DNA of 64,000 nucleotides from the NCBI RefSeq assembly GCF_008831285.2, contig NC_045140.1, forward strand, positions 21,078,370 through 21,142,369, written 5' to 3'. Each line of letters opens with the position of its first letter. The first letter of the stretch is position 1. Of the stretch, positions 22,502-34,618 are shown piece after piece. The position numbers and the translations under genes are program-made. This stretch comes from Nymphaea colorata. Taxonomy: Eukaryota > Streptophyta > Magnoliopsida > Nymphaeales > Nymphaeaceae. The notes under the pieces were generated by a model. That model was given only the letters and a program-made list of their open reading frames with translations, was not told the DNA's origin and did no database searches.

Positions 22502-24651
22502 CTAATAGAGGTGAGGCGGGAGACGAGGCTTCAGGCGAACCTTGAGTGGAGCTGCTCTAGGCATGGTCACCCCTGATCCTTCGGTCATGTCAACTGGCTC
22601 GTCCGTGGCCGTCAACCACTCGAAGCTTTGCAGCAAGCGTGACAACGCTAAGTGAAGAACTTGCAAAGCCATTGTTCGACCAGGGCACATCCTCCTGCCT
22701 GACCCAAACGGCATGAAGGCAAAGCTCTGACCGTCGCTGAAAGCAAAATCCTCGTCGCTGGTTAAGAACCTCTCTGGTTTGAACTCTTCTGGGTTTGTCC
22801 ACAACATCTGGTCTCGAAATATCTTCCAGGCATTAACAAACAGAGTCGTGCCGGCTGGTATGTGGTACCCGCCAAGCTGGACAGGCTCGTTCGACTGATG
22901 CGGGAGGAACAGCGGTGCCGCTGGGTACAGACGCATTGACTCTTTCACGACAGCTTGCAAGTACGGCAAGTTCTTGACGTCTGATTCCTCCACCCGTCGT
23001 TCCCTGCCTACATTGCAGTCCAACTCTTGTTGTGCTTTTTCCAGCGCCTGGCGGTTGTTGAGGAGAGCGGCGACTGTCCACTCTAAGGTGACCGATATGG
23101 TGTCTGTGCCGGCCGATACCACAGCCTGGCAAAGTTCATGACGGATGCCCAATATATACATAAGCTAGTTTTTGGGCAATGAATTTGTCCTTTACGGACT
23201 GTCATTTCATTTTTTTGAAAATGGAAAAATAAGAAGATACATAGAATTTGCCCCTTCGAAGCATGACATTTAGTAAGAAAACCATTTTGAACCTTATCAG
23301 AGCAGCGGTTTGAGATTTACCATTTGCAAACAAACAGAAGTTTATGTCATAAGGACCAAACGATCTTCTAGTTCTGGATTTAAGTGAAGGAAAATATTGA
23401 ACTCAAAGAAAAGTTTACTATATTTTTTATCATCAAATAAAATAAACATCAGAATAGTTGATGAAAAGAATATTAGCTGTTTAACGGCAAACGAATACTG
23501 CAACTCAGTTTCTCGGCCAACCATAAAGAAAAACTAGATTCTCTTTATAATATATAAGTTATATGTATGCTGTATTGTTGTCAAAATTTTTAATACAAGT
23601 GTGACTTTTAATAATTTTGTTTGTTTCAGGCTATGATTAACATATATGAAGTTAGCAATAGCCTAACAATTTTAGTGCAGTTTGTGCAAAATCTAACGAG
23701 AAGAAAAACCAAAGAGCAACGTACCATAATGGTGGCTTTGATTATGGTATCAGTTTGGTGCTTTTCAGACAAGCGACTGTCTTTCAACTCTTCAATCAGC
23801 AGGTCAATGAAATCTCGCTCCGCTTCCATCCTGCCGGCAGACACTTTCTTCCGCTGGTGTTCTGCCAGCCAGGCCGAGGCAATTCGGTCCATCTTCTTGT
23901 GAACCCTCTTCATGGCCTCGAGGTGACCACCCACATCCAGCCACTCCAGCCATGGTATCGCGTCAGTAACGGTCAGCACTCCCAATAAATGAAAAAAATC
24001 GCTTACCACTTTCCATAACTCTTCCGCGTCCCCAGTGTTTCCTTCTTCACTGTCCAAAAAGTACCGTTTTCCGGCGACCATCCTAAGGATGATATTCACA
24101 ATGAAGGTGTTGAAACACCACTTCATGTCCACCGGTTGATTGCCACCACAGGTGTGGTATAAGGCCCGCACCAAGGAACCCACCTCTTGGACTCGGATGT
24201 CCTTGAGCAGCTCGACTCGCCGGTTTGATAGCAGCTTGATGGTGACCATCTTGCGGACTTCACGCCAGTATGGTCCATACGGGGCGAGGCCGAACATGGC
24301 ATGGTCGTAACCGAGGTATTTTGAGCCCTGTAGTGGGGGCCGACCAGCAAAGGCTCGGTCGTTTGTAATGAAGCACTCCTTGGCTAGATCTGCGCTGCTC
24401 AGTACTGCAACACGCATTAGACCTAGTTGAAGGGTAAAAAGAGCGCCGTGCTTCTCTGATAGAGCAGCCAAGGTTCTATGGAGAGGAGTGGTTCCACTCA
24501 GTAGGCCGAGGTGGCCAACTACCGGCCAAGCACCACCAGGCTGGGGCGGTTGGCGTCTTGTTTCTGCCTGCCATTTCTTTAGCCAAATATGGTAGATGAA
24601 GAAAAGGGCAAGGAAAGCAGCAAAGCCCCCTACCAATTTGATGGAATCCAT
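22502..24651 (-). CDS. Cytochrome P450, CYP82-like, gene B (intact)
   Basis: Exons 24651-23725 (309 codons) and 23125-22502 (207 codons plus stop) with a 599-bp intron (ATG|GTACGT ... GCCAG|GCT) give 516 residues. The start is MDSIKLVGGF; the in-frame Met 18 codons upstream is probably in the leader. The N-terminal anchor is followed by QPGGAWPVVGHL. Further motifs are WREVRK, SAGTDTIS in the I-helix, KESMR (ExxR), PERF, and FGSGRRMCPG with Cys456. The C-terminus is PRLPPHLY. The haem loop reads CPGRT, against CPGWT in the other subgroup, and the PERF-to-haem spacing is one residue longer (SDEDFAFSDGQSF). Function: probable ER monooxygenase of specialised metabolism; substrate unknown. It is the only intact member of its subgroup here. 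Confidence 0.92.
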
Positions 24652-25215
24652 AGCTGCAATGAAGGAACGCTGTTTTGTAGTGGTGTGCTTGTGCCTTGGA
24701 TGCATATATATAAAAGAAAAGTGCCGTGAGGACTGCTGGCAAGTCAGAAAGCAACTTGTGAGAAGTAGCGTGTCTCTTCTGAAAGACGATGACCATATAA
24801 TTGGAGCCGTTTGCTCCTGGCAATGAAAATGGAAGCCTTAACCGGTTTTGTTGTCTTCTGAGAAAACGAATTAAAGAATGTGAATCGTGTGCCTTCCACT
24901 TGTCGTGTATGGAAATCCTGTTTCCTGTGACCATAAGTGACTAAATTAATCTGGATTTTATTGCTCAGTTACGTTGTCAATTATATTGGTGCATCCACCT
25001 ATTCTACCTATTCTATTTCTTCTTATGACATTTTGTTGTGAGATATTTGAGAATTACCGTCAATACGTCCGTTCCATAGCCCTGGGCCTATTAGGTTACG
25101 TGTAACAAATGAAAGTAAAGTCCATTAATTTAGGTTAGAATGGTTAAATGGCAGTAGCGGAGCTAGAAAAAGTAATTAGAAGGGCAGTTGTTTAGAAACA
25201 TTTATATCTAAAGGC

Positions 25216-25250
<35 letters not shown>

Positions 25251-26223
25251 TAAGTATGAAATTTCTCAATGTGAAAATAAAGACATTTTAAAGAGCTGTG
25301 TGGGCAGTTTCCCACCCCAGCCAATATGTGGCTACACCACTGTTACATGCTGTCATGTGCTTATTCCTCTCATCTGAATACAGGTCATAAGCTCCAGCTA
25401 CTACTATCACAACTTTTGAACGATCACAACTCATTTCAAGCGAATTCTTAGCATAATGTAAGTAGAATTCAACACCCAAACGATGTTACAAGTCTTGGTA
25501 GGCATATGAAGGGAAATTAAGAGCACCAAAGGGCGCACATTTGCAATGAGGAGCGAAAATGGTTGTTGATGCAGGCGTGATAAAGGCCAAGTTTTGGGAA
25601 TAATAGTTTCAAAACAGCATCTGCACTACGTAGATGGAATGTCAAAGACCGAGATTACTTTCATATAGTTATTTGTGAATTGTGATAGCACTTTTTGGAG
25701 GATTAACCCATATTTTGCTGGTCTTCATGAAGAGATCAGATTGATTTTAAGTAGAACATATTTATATAGTAAATTTAAATGCCTAGCAGGTGCAAATAGG
25801 TACATCATAAACTACAAACTTGAGCAACAACTTCATGCGCCATCATAAGTAGGAACGCCATCCATCGTGAGGGCATGAAAAGAGACCAAGTTCATGTGTT
25901 GCATTCACCCAAGGTGCGGTTTGAGATTCCTTGCCTTAAAAGGTTTGCACGTTCCGTCCACATTGTTTTGGCAAAATATTAATAGAAAGCAAAGCCTTTT
26001 AAGGGTTTCATTTTAAGGGTTTCATTGAGATAGCTTTCGTATGAAGAACGCAATATTCACAAATTTCACCTATAACGTTCTCACTTTATTACCTCATAAA
26101 CTTCTCTTATAACATTCTCCTTTTATTACCTCATTGTTTGTTTGGAAGTAAAATAGAAAGAATTATTGCTAAATCATCTTGAAGCATACAGAAAACAGCA
26201 AGCAATATATACGAGCAGTTTCA
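24652..26223. repeat. B-type upstream block (copy 2) and 3' flank of gene C
   Basis: No gene is seen. Positions 24652-25910 copy 17636-18860. A (TA)n tract at about 25217-25249 replaces a short TATATATCTA in the other copy. Positions 25930-26223 are the 3' flank of gene C, with a small direct duplication around 26070-26130 (TATAACGTTCTCACTTTATT and TATAACATTCTCCTTTTATT). Confidence 0.65.
24704..24714 (-). promoter_or_regulatory. TATA-like box of gene B
   Basis: TTATATATATG on the minus strand, about 53-63 bases before the ATG, conserved with pseudogene F. Confidence 0.55.
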
Positions 26224-28730
26224 CTAATAGAGGTGAGGTGGGAGGCGAGGAGTCAAACGGACTTTGAGTGGAGCTGCTTTGGGCATGGTCAGCCCAAACC
26301 CTTCGGTCATATCAACTGGCTCGTCCATGGGCATCGACCACTCAAAGCTCTGTAGCAAGCGTGCCAAAGTTAAGTGAAGAACTTGCAAAGCCATTGTCCA
26401 GCCGGGGCACATCCTCCGCCCCATTCCGAACGGCATGAAGGCAAAGTTCTGGCCACCGAAACCAATCTCTTTGTCGCTCGTCAAGAACCTCTCTGGCCTG
26501 AACTCTTCTGGGTCCGTCCACAACATTGGATCTCGATGTATCTTCCAGGTGTTAACAAACAGGGTAGTGCCGGTCGGTATGTGGTACCCACCAAGATGGA
26601 TGGGCTCGATGGACTGGTGCGGGACCAAGAGCGGCACTGCCGGGTACAGGCGCATTGTCTCTTTTAGGATGGCTTGCAAGTATGCCAAGTTCTTTATGTC
26701 TGATTCTTCCACTTGTCTCTCCCTCCCTACCTTGCAGTCCAACTCTTCTTTTGCTTTTTCCAGCACCTGCCGATTGTTGAGCATAGCGGAGAGAGCCCAC
26801 TCTAAGGTGACCGACGTCGTATCCGTGCCTGCTGCTACCAAACTCTACGATAATTCAGGACCATCCACATCACTTGCATAATTTATCTTCGTTTTGAAAA
26901 ATAATCTCTCAATTACAGAATTATTTTCTTTTTTAAAAGTAAAAAATATTGAGACGGACGTCATCTAGTAAGAACCCTTATCATAAAAAAGGTTTGAATA
27001 TAAAATTGAAAAAAAATCTAGAAAATACAACATTTTGAACCTTATCAAAAGGAGATAGAAACTCAAAAACCAGATCGGCGCTTGAAACCCTATTTTAGTG
27101 TACTCTATTTTATATACAAAACCCAGTTGATTTTACGCTAAGTCGGGACTAGTTTCCCAAAAAAAAGAAAAAAAATCAAATCCATGTCTATATGTGATTC
27201 CCGACCGGGTTTGGTCAGAACAATGATCCCTAATTTGTAAGAAAACTTTGCTCACCCATCTCAATAATTTCTACAACAAAATGATTTGCAACTTATTTAG
27301 TTTAAAGGAACTTTCTGAAGACCATCAATATCTAGGCCAGCCCAGTTTGGCTGAAGAAGTGCAATTGCCAAGTCCTTCCGAAATACCCATGGTAGAATGA
27401 ATGGATAAGTTAAAATTTTAAACTATTTTTAAGTGGACTTTTTGCTATTATTACCATTGATTTCTTCCTGATTAAATTTCAGACACAACTAAATTAAATT
27501 TAAATTATAACTGAAACGTTTTAACCAAAAAAAATTCTCTAGACTGTATAACCATTATAAAACAACAAAGAAACTTAAGTCTCTGTCTATAATATATATA
27601 CATATATAAAAATATATATATGTATATATATGCATAACTTATTATTGCAAAATCTTATAAGTGAGATTTTAAATAAGTAAATAATGAGATATATAGACTT
27701 ACCAATAGCCGGGCACTTTGCCTGGCACTTTTTTGGTTAACCTTGTGTACATACAATGAGAATTAAATCCATGATTGAGAAGTAAATCCATGATTAAAGA
27801 GCCACGTACCATAGCAGTGGCTTCGATTATGGTGTCCGTTTGGTGCTTTTTGGACAAGTGGTCGTCTTCTACCTCTTTAATGAGCACGTCGATGAAATCT
27901 CTCTCCGTGTCCCTTCTGCCGGACTTTCTCTCGCGCCGGTGCTCTGCAAGCCAAGCCGATGCAAATCCGTCCATCTTCTTTTTAACCCTCTTCATGTCTT
28001 TGAGGTGGCCACCAACATCTAGCCACTCCAGACATGGTATCGCGTCACTCACCGTTAATACTCCCAACAGATGGAAAAACTCACTTATCACTTTTCTAAA
28101 CTCTTCTTCATCACCATCATTTTCTTCACCGTCCAAATTAAAGTACCGTTTTCCGGCGACCATCCTAAGAACGATGTTCATGCTCAAGTTGCTGAAAAGC
28201 CGATTAATGTCCACGGAGTAATCGCCGGCGCAGCTGCGGTATAAGGCCTCCACCAAGGAGCCCACCTCCTCGACTCGGATGTGCTTGAGCAGGTCGAGTC
28301 GCCTGTTTGATAACAGTTCGATGGTGGTTATCTTGCGGACTTCGCGCCAGTAAGGTCCGTACGGGGCGAGCCCAAGCATGGCGCAGCCATAGCCGAGGCA
28401 TTTGGAGCTCTCCAATGGGGGACGACTGGCAAAGGCTTGGTCGTTTGTGGTGAAGCACTCCTTGGCTAGATCCATGCTGCCCACTACCAAAGCACGCATT
28501 TGACCTAGTCGAAGGGTGAACAAAGGCCCATGCTTCTCTGAGAGAGCAGCCAAGGTTCTATGGAGAGGTGTGGTTCCAGTCAGCAGGCGAAGGTGGCCAA
28601 CTACAGGCCAAGCACCACCGGGCTCAGTCGGTCGGCGTTTTGTTTCTCCCTTCCTCTTTGGCCAAATATGGTAGAGGAAGACAAGGGCAAGGAAGGCTGC
28701 CAAACTCTCTACCAGCTTCACGGAATCCAT
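26224..28730 (-). CDS. Cytochrome P450, CYP82-like, gene C (intact)
   Basis: Exons 28730-27810 (307 codons) and 26844-26224 (206 codons plus stop) with a 965-bp intron (ATG|GTACGT ... TCGTAG|AGT) give 513 residues. It starts MDSVKLVESL; the anchor is at 5-24 and GGAWPVVGHL follows. WREVRK, VAAGTDTTS (310-318), KETMR (ExxR), PERF (424-427), FGMGRRMCPG with Cys453, and the PRLPPHLY end are all present. It is of the C/D/E subgroup (KAKEELDCKVGRER, YPAVPLLVPHQS). The head-to-tail neighbour B lies 1.6 kb upstream in coordinate terms, with its own promoter block. Substrate unknown. Confidence 0.92.
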
Positions 28731-30775
28731 CGTTGCGCTGAGAGAATTTGCTGTCTTGGTGTGTGGTGCGATGGTATATGTGTATGCATATGTTATAGAT
28801 ATGGTGTGTGTGGTGTCGGTTGACAACAAGAAAGCAACTTCCATGAAATAGCGTATGTTTTTGAAAAAGTTGACTATATAATTGAAACTTTTTGCACCGG
28901 GATTAAATGACTGACTAAATGTAGAATGACTGATTAAATGTTAAGATTGGCACCTGGATTGCAATTAATTATGATTTAACTGAAATTTCCGGTCATGGCT
29001 CTTTAAAGTGGGGGCTGGTGATGGGGAAGATTCAAGAATGAGTGAAATCCTTTCTTTCATTCTCTCTTCAAAATGCTTAAGATTCACCAAGACTTTAATG
29101 TACCAAGTTCCTAATGACTCGTAGCATTCAGTTTCATAACCAGAGCTAAATCTAAGTTGGATATTCCACTGACATCTGATAAAGATCCGAGCCAGTTTGC
29201 TTATAAATGTCAGATCTTGGCATGTCTAATCCCAGTTTGCTTTTAAATGAATTTGAGTCTGAATCCCAACCTTAAACTTTAAAAATACCCTTTAAAAACG
29301 TACCGCTTTTGAAATAAACCAGCTCCATCTGGGCAGCTTTTAGCATCTTACTGCAAACTCCGGCTAAAAAAGTTGGCATCTCTAACACAAAAATTCCGAA
29401 AGAGAGTGCCGAATAAATTAAATTTAGGAGAAAAGGTGGACCTTGAATGAAAAGTGAGTGTCTCATCTGAAACGTCCACAGCTCCACCTGTTCCCCACAA
29501 ATGCAATGAGATGGACGTCTTAGCTTGTTCTTTGCCAAGGAACAGCGCCCATTGTTTCAATCATCTTTCGTGAAGCATCGAACTGTCCGTATTTATTGAT
29601 GGCCGTGGTTCTTTTTAACGAGTGAAAGGCGGAGATAAATTCTAATAACGTTCCAATCTAAACCGGATATCAAACATGCAAAGGAACGAAAATGTCCTTG
29701 TTTGATTGAGAGTATTCAAACAACAAAAGGCTCCACCTATTCTAGAGATAATAACCTGACGTCTCTTAGGTAAGAAGTCTGCACAATCATACTGTCTCTT
29801 CTTGCCAATGGAATCAGCTGCTTCTTGCAGAAGCTTTTTATGCTTTGTTAACGTGAAATCCTGCGGCTGAAGGCGTCCACTCTTTAAGGAAGTACATACA
29901 GGTGGCTGTCTGCACACACCCTTTCACAAACATATTTGGGATGCAATCGTAGGCACCAGTATTCCTAAACAAACAGGAAAGTTAAATATAAAAATCCTAC
30001 TTATTGAGACAAGGAGTATGATAACAAAACTGAAGAATAGCAAATTCAGACAAGGAGTATGATAACAAAACTGAAGAATAGCAAATCCAGAAACTGAAGA
30101 ATAGCAATCCCAGCTTCCAATGAAGTTAACCTTGCAGATAGCTGGGTCTGACCCAAACCCAAATACTTCTGCCGAATCTAATTAATTGTTTCGGTCGGTA
30201 TTGGAGTCCATTTTCGAACTCACAAACCTACTGAAACCTGTAATAAACACAAGAGTGTCCCTGAAAATGAAAGATATAATAGCAAAAGCATGTTGAAAAG
30301 AATTTTAAAACAGTTTTATGTTTAAAGATTCTTAAGAGGCTTCAGGAACTAATATACTTATCGGTGATATTCTCCGTTGTGTTAGCTGTCTCCAAATGCA
30401 TAAAAGAGGCCGAACACTGCTATCAATTTAAATAGGGCAGTAGCGCGCTTCCTTCAACTCACAATGACAAGAAATGCTGAGCTAACAGAAAATTTTAAAT
30501 TTTTGTTCAGTAAATCAAGCAAGCATCAAAATCAAATTAGAAAAATCAGAGCTACTATAATTAAGGGGCAAACAAAATTAAACAGCAACTTAACTTTTGG
30601 TTAACCATTTAAGAAACTTAGATGTTGTGCTTCCATACATACATACGTTTATGTGTTTACTCTTCTTCTATTGCCAATACCTTTTGGGCGTGATTTTAAA
30701 AATTTCTCCTAACAAGAGCCTAGCGATTTTAGTGCACTCATTCTAAAACAGATCGAGACAAAAAGGAGGATCTAC
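28731..30775. repeat. Upstream block of gene C and adjoining flank
   Basis: No gene is seen. Positions 28731-30070 copy the upstream block of gene A, lacking about 40 bases (around 28895). A short segment, CAAGGAGTATGATAACAAAACTG, is repeated in tandem near 30015-30075. Positions 30120-30770 match 48480-49130 and lead into type-2 P450 relics in both places. Confidence 0.65.
28784..28802 (-). promoter_or_regulatory. Weak TATA-like region of gene C
   Basis: ATCTATAACATATGCAT on the minus strand, 54-72 bases before the ATG. The long TA run of genes A, D and E is missing here. Confidence 0.35.
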
Positions 30776-30859
30776 CATAGTGGCGGCCTTGATTATTACA
30801 TCAGTTGTGTGCTTTTCAGACAAGTGTCGGCCTCCTACCTTTTTAATGAGCCCGTCCAT
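30776..30859 (-). pseudogene. CYP82 exon-1 3'-end relic (type 2)
   Basis: Twenty-eight open codons read MDGLIKKVGGRHLSEKHTTD then VIIKAATM, ending at an ATG|GTAGAT donor. It matches the relics at 19734 and 37462. The rest of exon 1 is absent. The DNA beyond the donor (30590-30770) matches 19540-19730 and so represents old intron. Confidence 0.75.
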
Positions 30860-30981
30860 CAGAGGACATATAAGATGAAATCAGAGGACCCATGAGGAAT
30901 TGAACCGTCATTTTGGTGCATATATATGATATCTTTGATGATTGAAACGTCATATGATTCGGTTCGTAGTCTTGAAGTTAA

Positions 30982-31236
30982 TTAAGGAATTATAAGTGGC
31001 AAGGCCACACTATAAAAAACTTTACACGCGCTCCTGAATGTCTCACATTTTTTGTTGAGCTTTGGAAGGAAGACGCAAGAAAAGCACATGAGAAAGAGAG
31101 AGAGAAGAGACGAGCTTGTGTAAGACTTTTTTAGGTGAATAAGCCCATGATCATGGCTAGTTCCTCTGGAAGAAATTTTTAGTGAAAGCTTCTTCTCAAT
31201 TCGACTACTGATGAGTGCAGATGATAAACTAGCCAT
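30982..31236 (-). other. Unrecognised ORF, recurrent block (copy 2)
   Basis: The frame starts MASLSSALISSRIEKKLSLK and continues ISSRGTSHDHGLIHLKKSY, as in the copies at 6064 and 37660. The later part (SLLSLFLMCFSCVFLPKLNKK) is hydrophobic, resembling the 37660 copy and unlike the 6064 copy. The function is not recognised. The old copia element at 31253 is inserted just upstream of its ATG. Confidence 0.35.
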
Positions 31237-31252
31237 TGCCTGGTAAGATGGA

Positions 31253-31425
31253 TGTTAGTTTAACAAGACATTGTGCCAATTCTCACATTGTAAAATCCCT
31301 CTTTTGTTTCCTTTTTCTGAGGATGAGACAATGCTTGGAAGTTATGCTCTCTCTTGTATAAATATTGCAATTTGTTTGCAATGTAATCAATCAAATTCTG
31401 TTTTTCCTTGGTTCATTGTTTATCA
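31253..31425 (+). repeat. 5' LTR of the old copia element
   Basis: It begins TGTTAG, ends TATCA and is followed by the decayed primer-binding site. It contains TTGTATAAATATTG, a likely TATA region. Confidence 0.7.
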
Positions 31426-34400
31426 CGGTATGAGAGCCTGGTCGAAGTCGACCAGGGTGAGCACGGGCAGCATCTGCTCCATCCCGATCTTCCGCAATGC
31501 CAGGATTCCTACAGAAGTCTCCCTGTTCCTCTGTTCACCACCATCGATGTCGGCCTCCATAGTGCTCAGGAAGCACCCTCTATTCGTTTCGATTCAACGA
31601 GCCCAAGCTCGACCGAACCGATGCCTGAGCTAGCTGGAATCTCCATATTTTCTGCTGCCTTCGCTGCGGTGTTTTCTTCTTCAGCGAGAGAGATAGGCCT
31701 GCCTCCCAACTTCAGAAATTTGGCTTTGTTTCCACCGACCATCTCTCACCGTGAGACTGAACAGGAACCATCATCTGGAAGTTGTGCTTCCAACGGTCTG
31801 GTGCTAGACCGGATCCGACACCGGTGTCGACCAGAATTGCAGGTTTTTCGGCCGCCTGTTCCAGTGCTGCAGTCATTCATTCTCTAGACTCAAAACTTTA
31901 TTTAGTTCTCTTAATTTGTCTCATGTTGATGAACATTGTTCAAATTGTCGCCTTGCTAAACAATCTCATTTACCGTTTCCCAAAAGTTCAATCTCTACTA
32001 TCAGGTCTTTTCAATTGATTTATTGTGACATTTGGGGAGGCTACCAACGGAGTCACTTTCTGGTGCATATTATTTTTTGACTATTGTCGATGATTTTTCT
32101 AGATCCATATGGGTATACTTGATGCGTTACAAACATGTAACCTTTTTTGTAAAATAGATTCGTAGCGACAATGAAGTACATTTTTTTTTTTAAATGATAT
32201 GACACAATTTTTGCAAACCAAGGGCATAGAAAGACAACACTCTTGTGTCTGGATCTCACAATAAAATGGATTTGTTGAACGAAAGCAAGCTGAACTTCAT
32301 TTGAAATTTTGGGCAGATTGTGCCTTAACTGCAACATATTTGTTAAATTGTTTGCCCACAAAACCATTAAAGGACAAAACTCCTTTCCAAATTCCTCACT
32401 GCAACCGTCCAACTTATAATCATATTCGGACATTTTGATGCTTATGCTATGTATATAATATTTCAAAACGTCATAAATTTGATGCTCGTTCTCGAAAATG
32501 TGTCCTTATTGGATATCCGCTTGGACAAAGTGCTTATAAACTTTACGATCTTCAAACATATGAAGTCTTTACAAGTCGTGACATTCATTTTGAAGAACTT
32601 GAGTTTCCTTTCTCTAACATCAAAGATAGTGATAGTAGGCTTGTGTTGCCTCTTCCTCCACGTGAATCTCTTGAATATGAATACGTAGTCTCTAGTCCTT
32701 ATTCCATATCTCATGAAACTACCACCACATTACCACATGAATACTCCCTGTCAACATCACCAAATGAACCTCCACCACCCACTATGTCACAACTTGACCC
32801 CAATGATACCACTGTTAGTCACCTACCATTACGGTGTTCTACTCAGCAGTGCATGGTACCACATCGTCTACAAGACTATCAATGCTTCTACTCTACCTCA
32901 CTCAAATCCTCTAAAGAGAACCATCGTCTTTCAATGAGGTAATGCAATATCAAGAATGGAGAAATGCTATGGATGCTGAGCTTCAAACATTAGAGGCAAA
33001 CTCTACTTGGAAAATCACTTCTCTTCAACCAAGCAAAAAACCCATTGGTTGTCGCTGAGTTTACAAAATCAAGTATAAAACCGATGGATCTGTTGAGAGA
33101 TATAAGGCACAATATGTTGCTAAAGGATATACACAAACCATATACACAAACAGAATGCATCGACTGCACTGAGACTTTTTCTCCTGTTGCCACAATTATG
33201 ACTATTCAATGCCTCCTATCCATTGCTACTATTAAAGAGTGGTCACTTTATCAAGTCGACATTAATAATGTCTTTCTTCATGGAGATTTGCAAAAAGAAG
33301 TCTATGTCTCTTCCACCTGGTTTTACTCGACAAGGGGAGAACATTGTCTGTCGGCTTAAGAAATCTTTTTATGGGTTGAAACAATCATCTCAAAATTAGT
33401 TTTTTAAACTCACTGAATTCCTTCAACACCTTGATTTTTCTCAATGTAAGACAGATTACTCCTTATTCTCTAAGGTTAAAAAGCATGGTAATATTTTTAT
33501 CATCGTATATGTTGACGACATTATTATTGCATGAGACATTCGACAAGCCATTGATGAGTTGAAAGTAATCATCAATGGTAAACTTCAATTGAAAGATTTA
33601 GGATAACTAAAATATTTTTTGGGCATTGAAGTTGCAAGGTCAAAACGTAGAATTTTTCTTTCTCAAAAAAAATATACAATGGACATTCTCCATGAAGCTG
33701 GATATAGTGGGGCCAAACCGAGTGACACACCAATGAAACAACATCTAATGGTTGATGACGAAAAAGGTCAACTGTTAGAAGACCATACTTTCTTTAGAAA
33801 AATCATTGGTTGCCTAGTCTATTTGACCATCACGCGCTGGATATTCTTCATAATGTTCATATTTTAAGTCAGTTCATGGCACACGCAAGAACCACTCACT
33901 TGGAAATGGCCTTTTACATCATTCAATATGTTAAATCATCGTCTGGACATGGTATTCTTTTATCATCTAATAGCAACATTGTTGTTAAAGGATTTTGTGA
34001 TTTGGACTGGGCCTCATGCCCAATGACAAGGAGATCAACTTCTGGATTCTGTATATTTATGGGAGACAACCCAACATCATGGAAGGTCAAGAAGCAATCC
34101 ACTGTATCGAAGTCTTCAGCAGAAGTAGAGTATAGAGCTATGACTCTAGCCACTTGTGAAATGACTTGGATAAAATATATTCTCAAAGATTTTGGAATCA
34201 TTCATGAGCAGCTTATAGAGTTACATTGTGACAATAATGCAACAATGCATATCGTTGCAAACCCGGTATTTCATGAAAGGATTAAGTATATAAAGATCGA
34301 CTGTGATGTTGTTCGCAAGAAAATCCAAAGTAAAGAAATCTGCGTCAAGCACGTTAAATCTGAAAATCAAGTTGCTGATATCTTTACAAAGCCTTTAGGA

Positions 34401-34469
34401 AAGGAATCATTTTTCAAGTTAAGAGGTATGTTGGCCTTAACTGATCCAGAGCTCCAAGTTGAAGGAAAG

Positions 34470-34618
34470 TGTTAGACGTTATGTAAATCTAATCTATATA
34501 GGCAAGTTGTATCTTTCCAAGATCTCAGTTGTAAAATACCTCTTTTGTTTCCTTTTTTTGAAGATAGATAACGCTTGTATAAATATTGTAATTTGCTTAC
34601 AATGCAATCAATCAAATT
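34470..34618 (+). repeat. 3' LTR of the old copia element (truncated)
   Basis: It begins TGTTAGACG directly after the pol remnant and carries the same TTGTATAAATATTG stretch as the 5' LTR. Its last part is missing, and P450-flank DNA resumes with CGTAAGGGATACA. Confidence 0.75.

Larger units (their letters stand above)
31253..34618 (+). mobile_element. Old, heavily broken Ty1/copia element
   Basis: Partial LTRs (31253-31425 and 34470-34618) share stretches such as AATCAATCAAATT and CTCTTTTGTTTCCTTTTT. After the 5' LTR comes CGGTATGAGAGC, a decayed primer site. Gag is mostly missing. Recognisable parts are integrase (31910-32600), reverse transcriptase (32970-33560, with YVDDI near 33510) and RNase H (33960-34440, with SSAEVEYRAM near 34118). 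Many breaks, more than ten, show it is long dead. It sits inside a P450-flank block whose uninterrupted versions are at 6355-6430 and 37850-37915. Confidence 0.88.
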
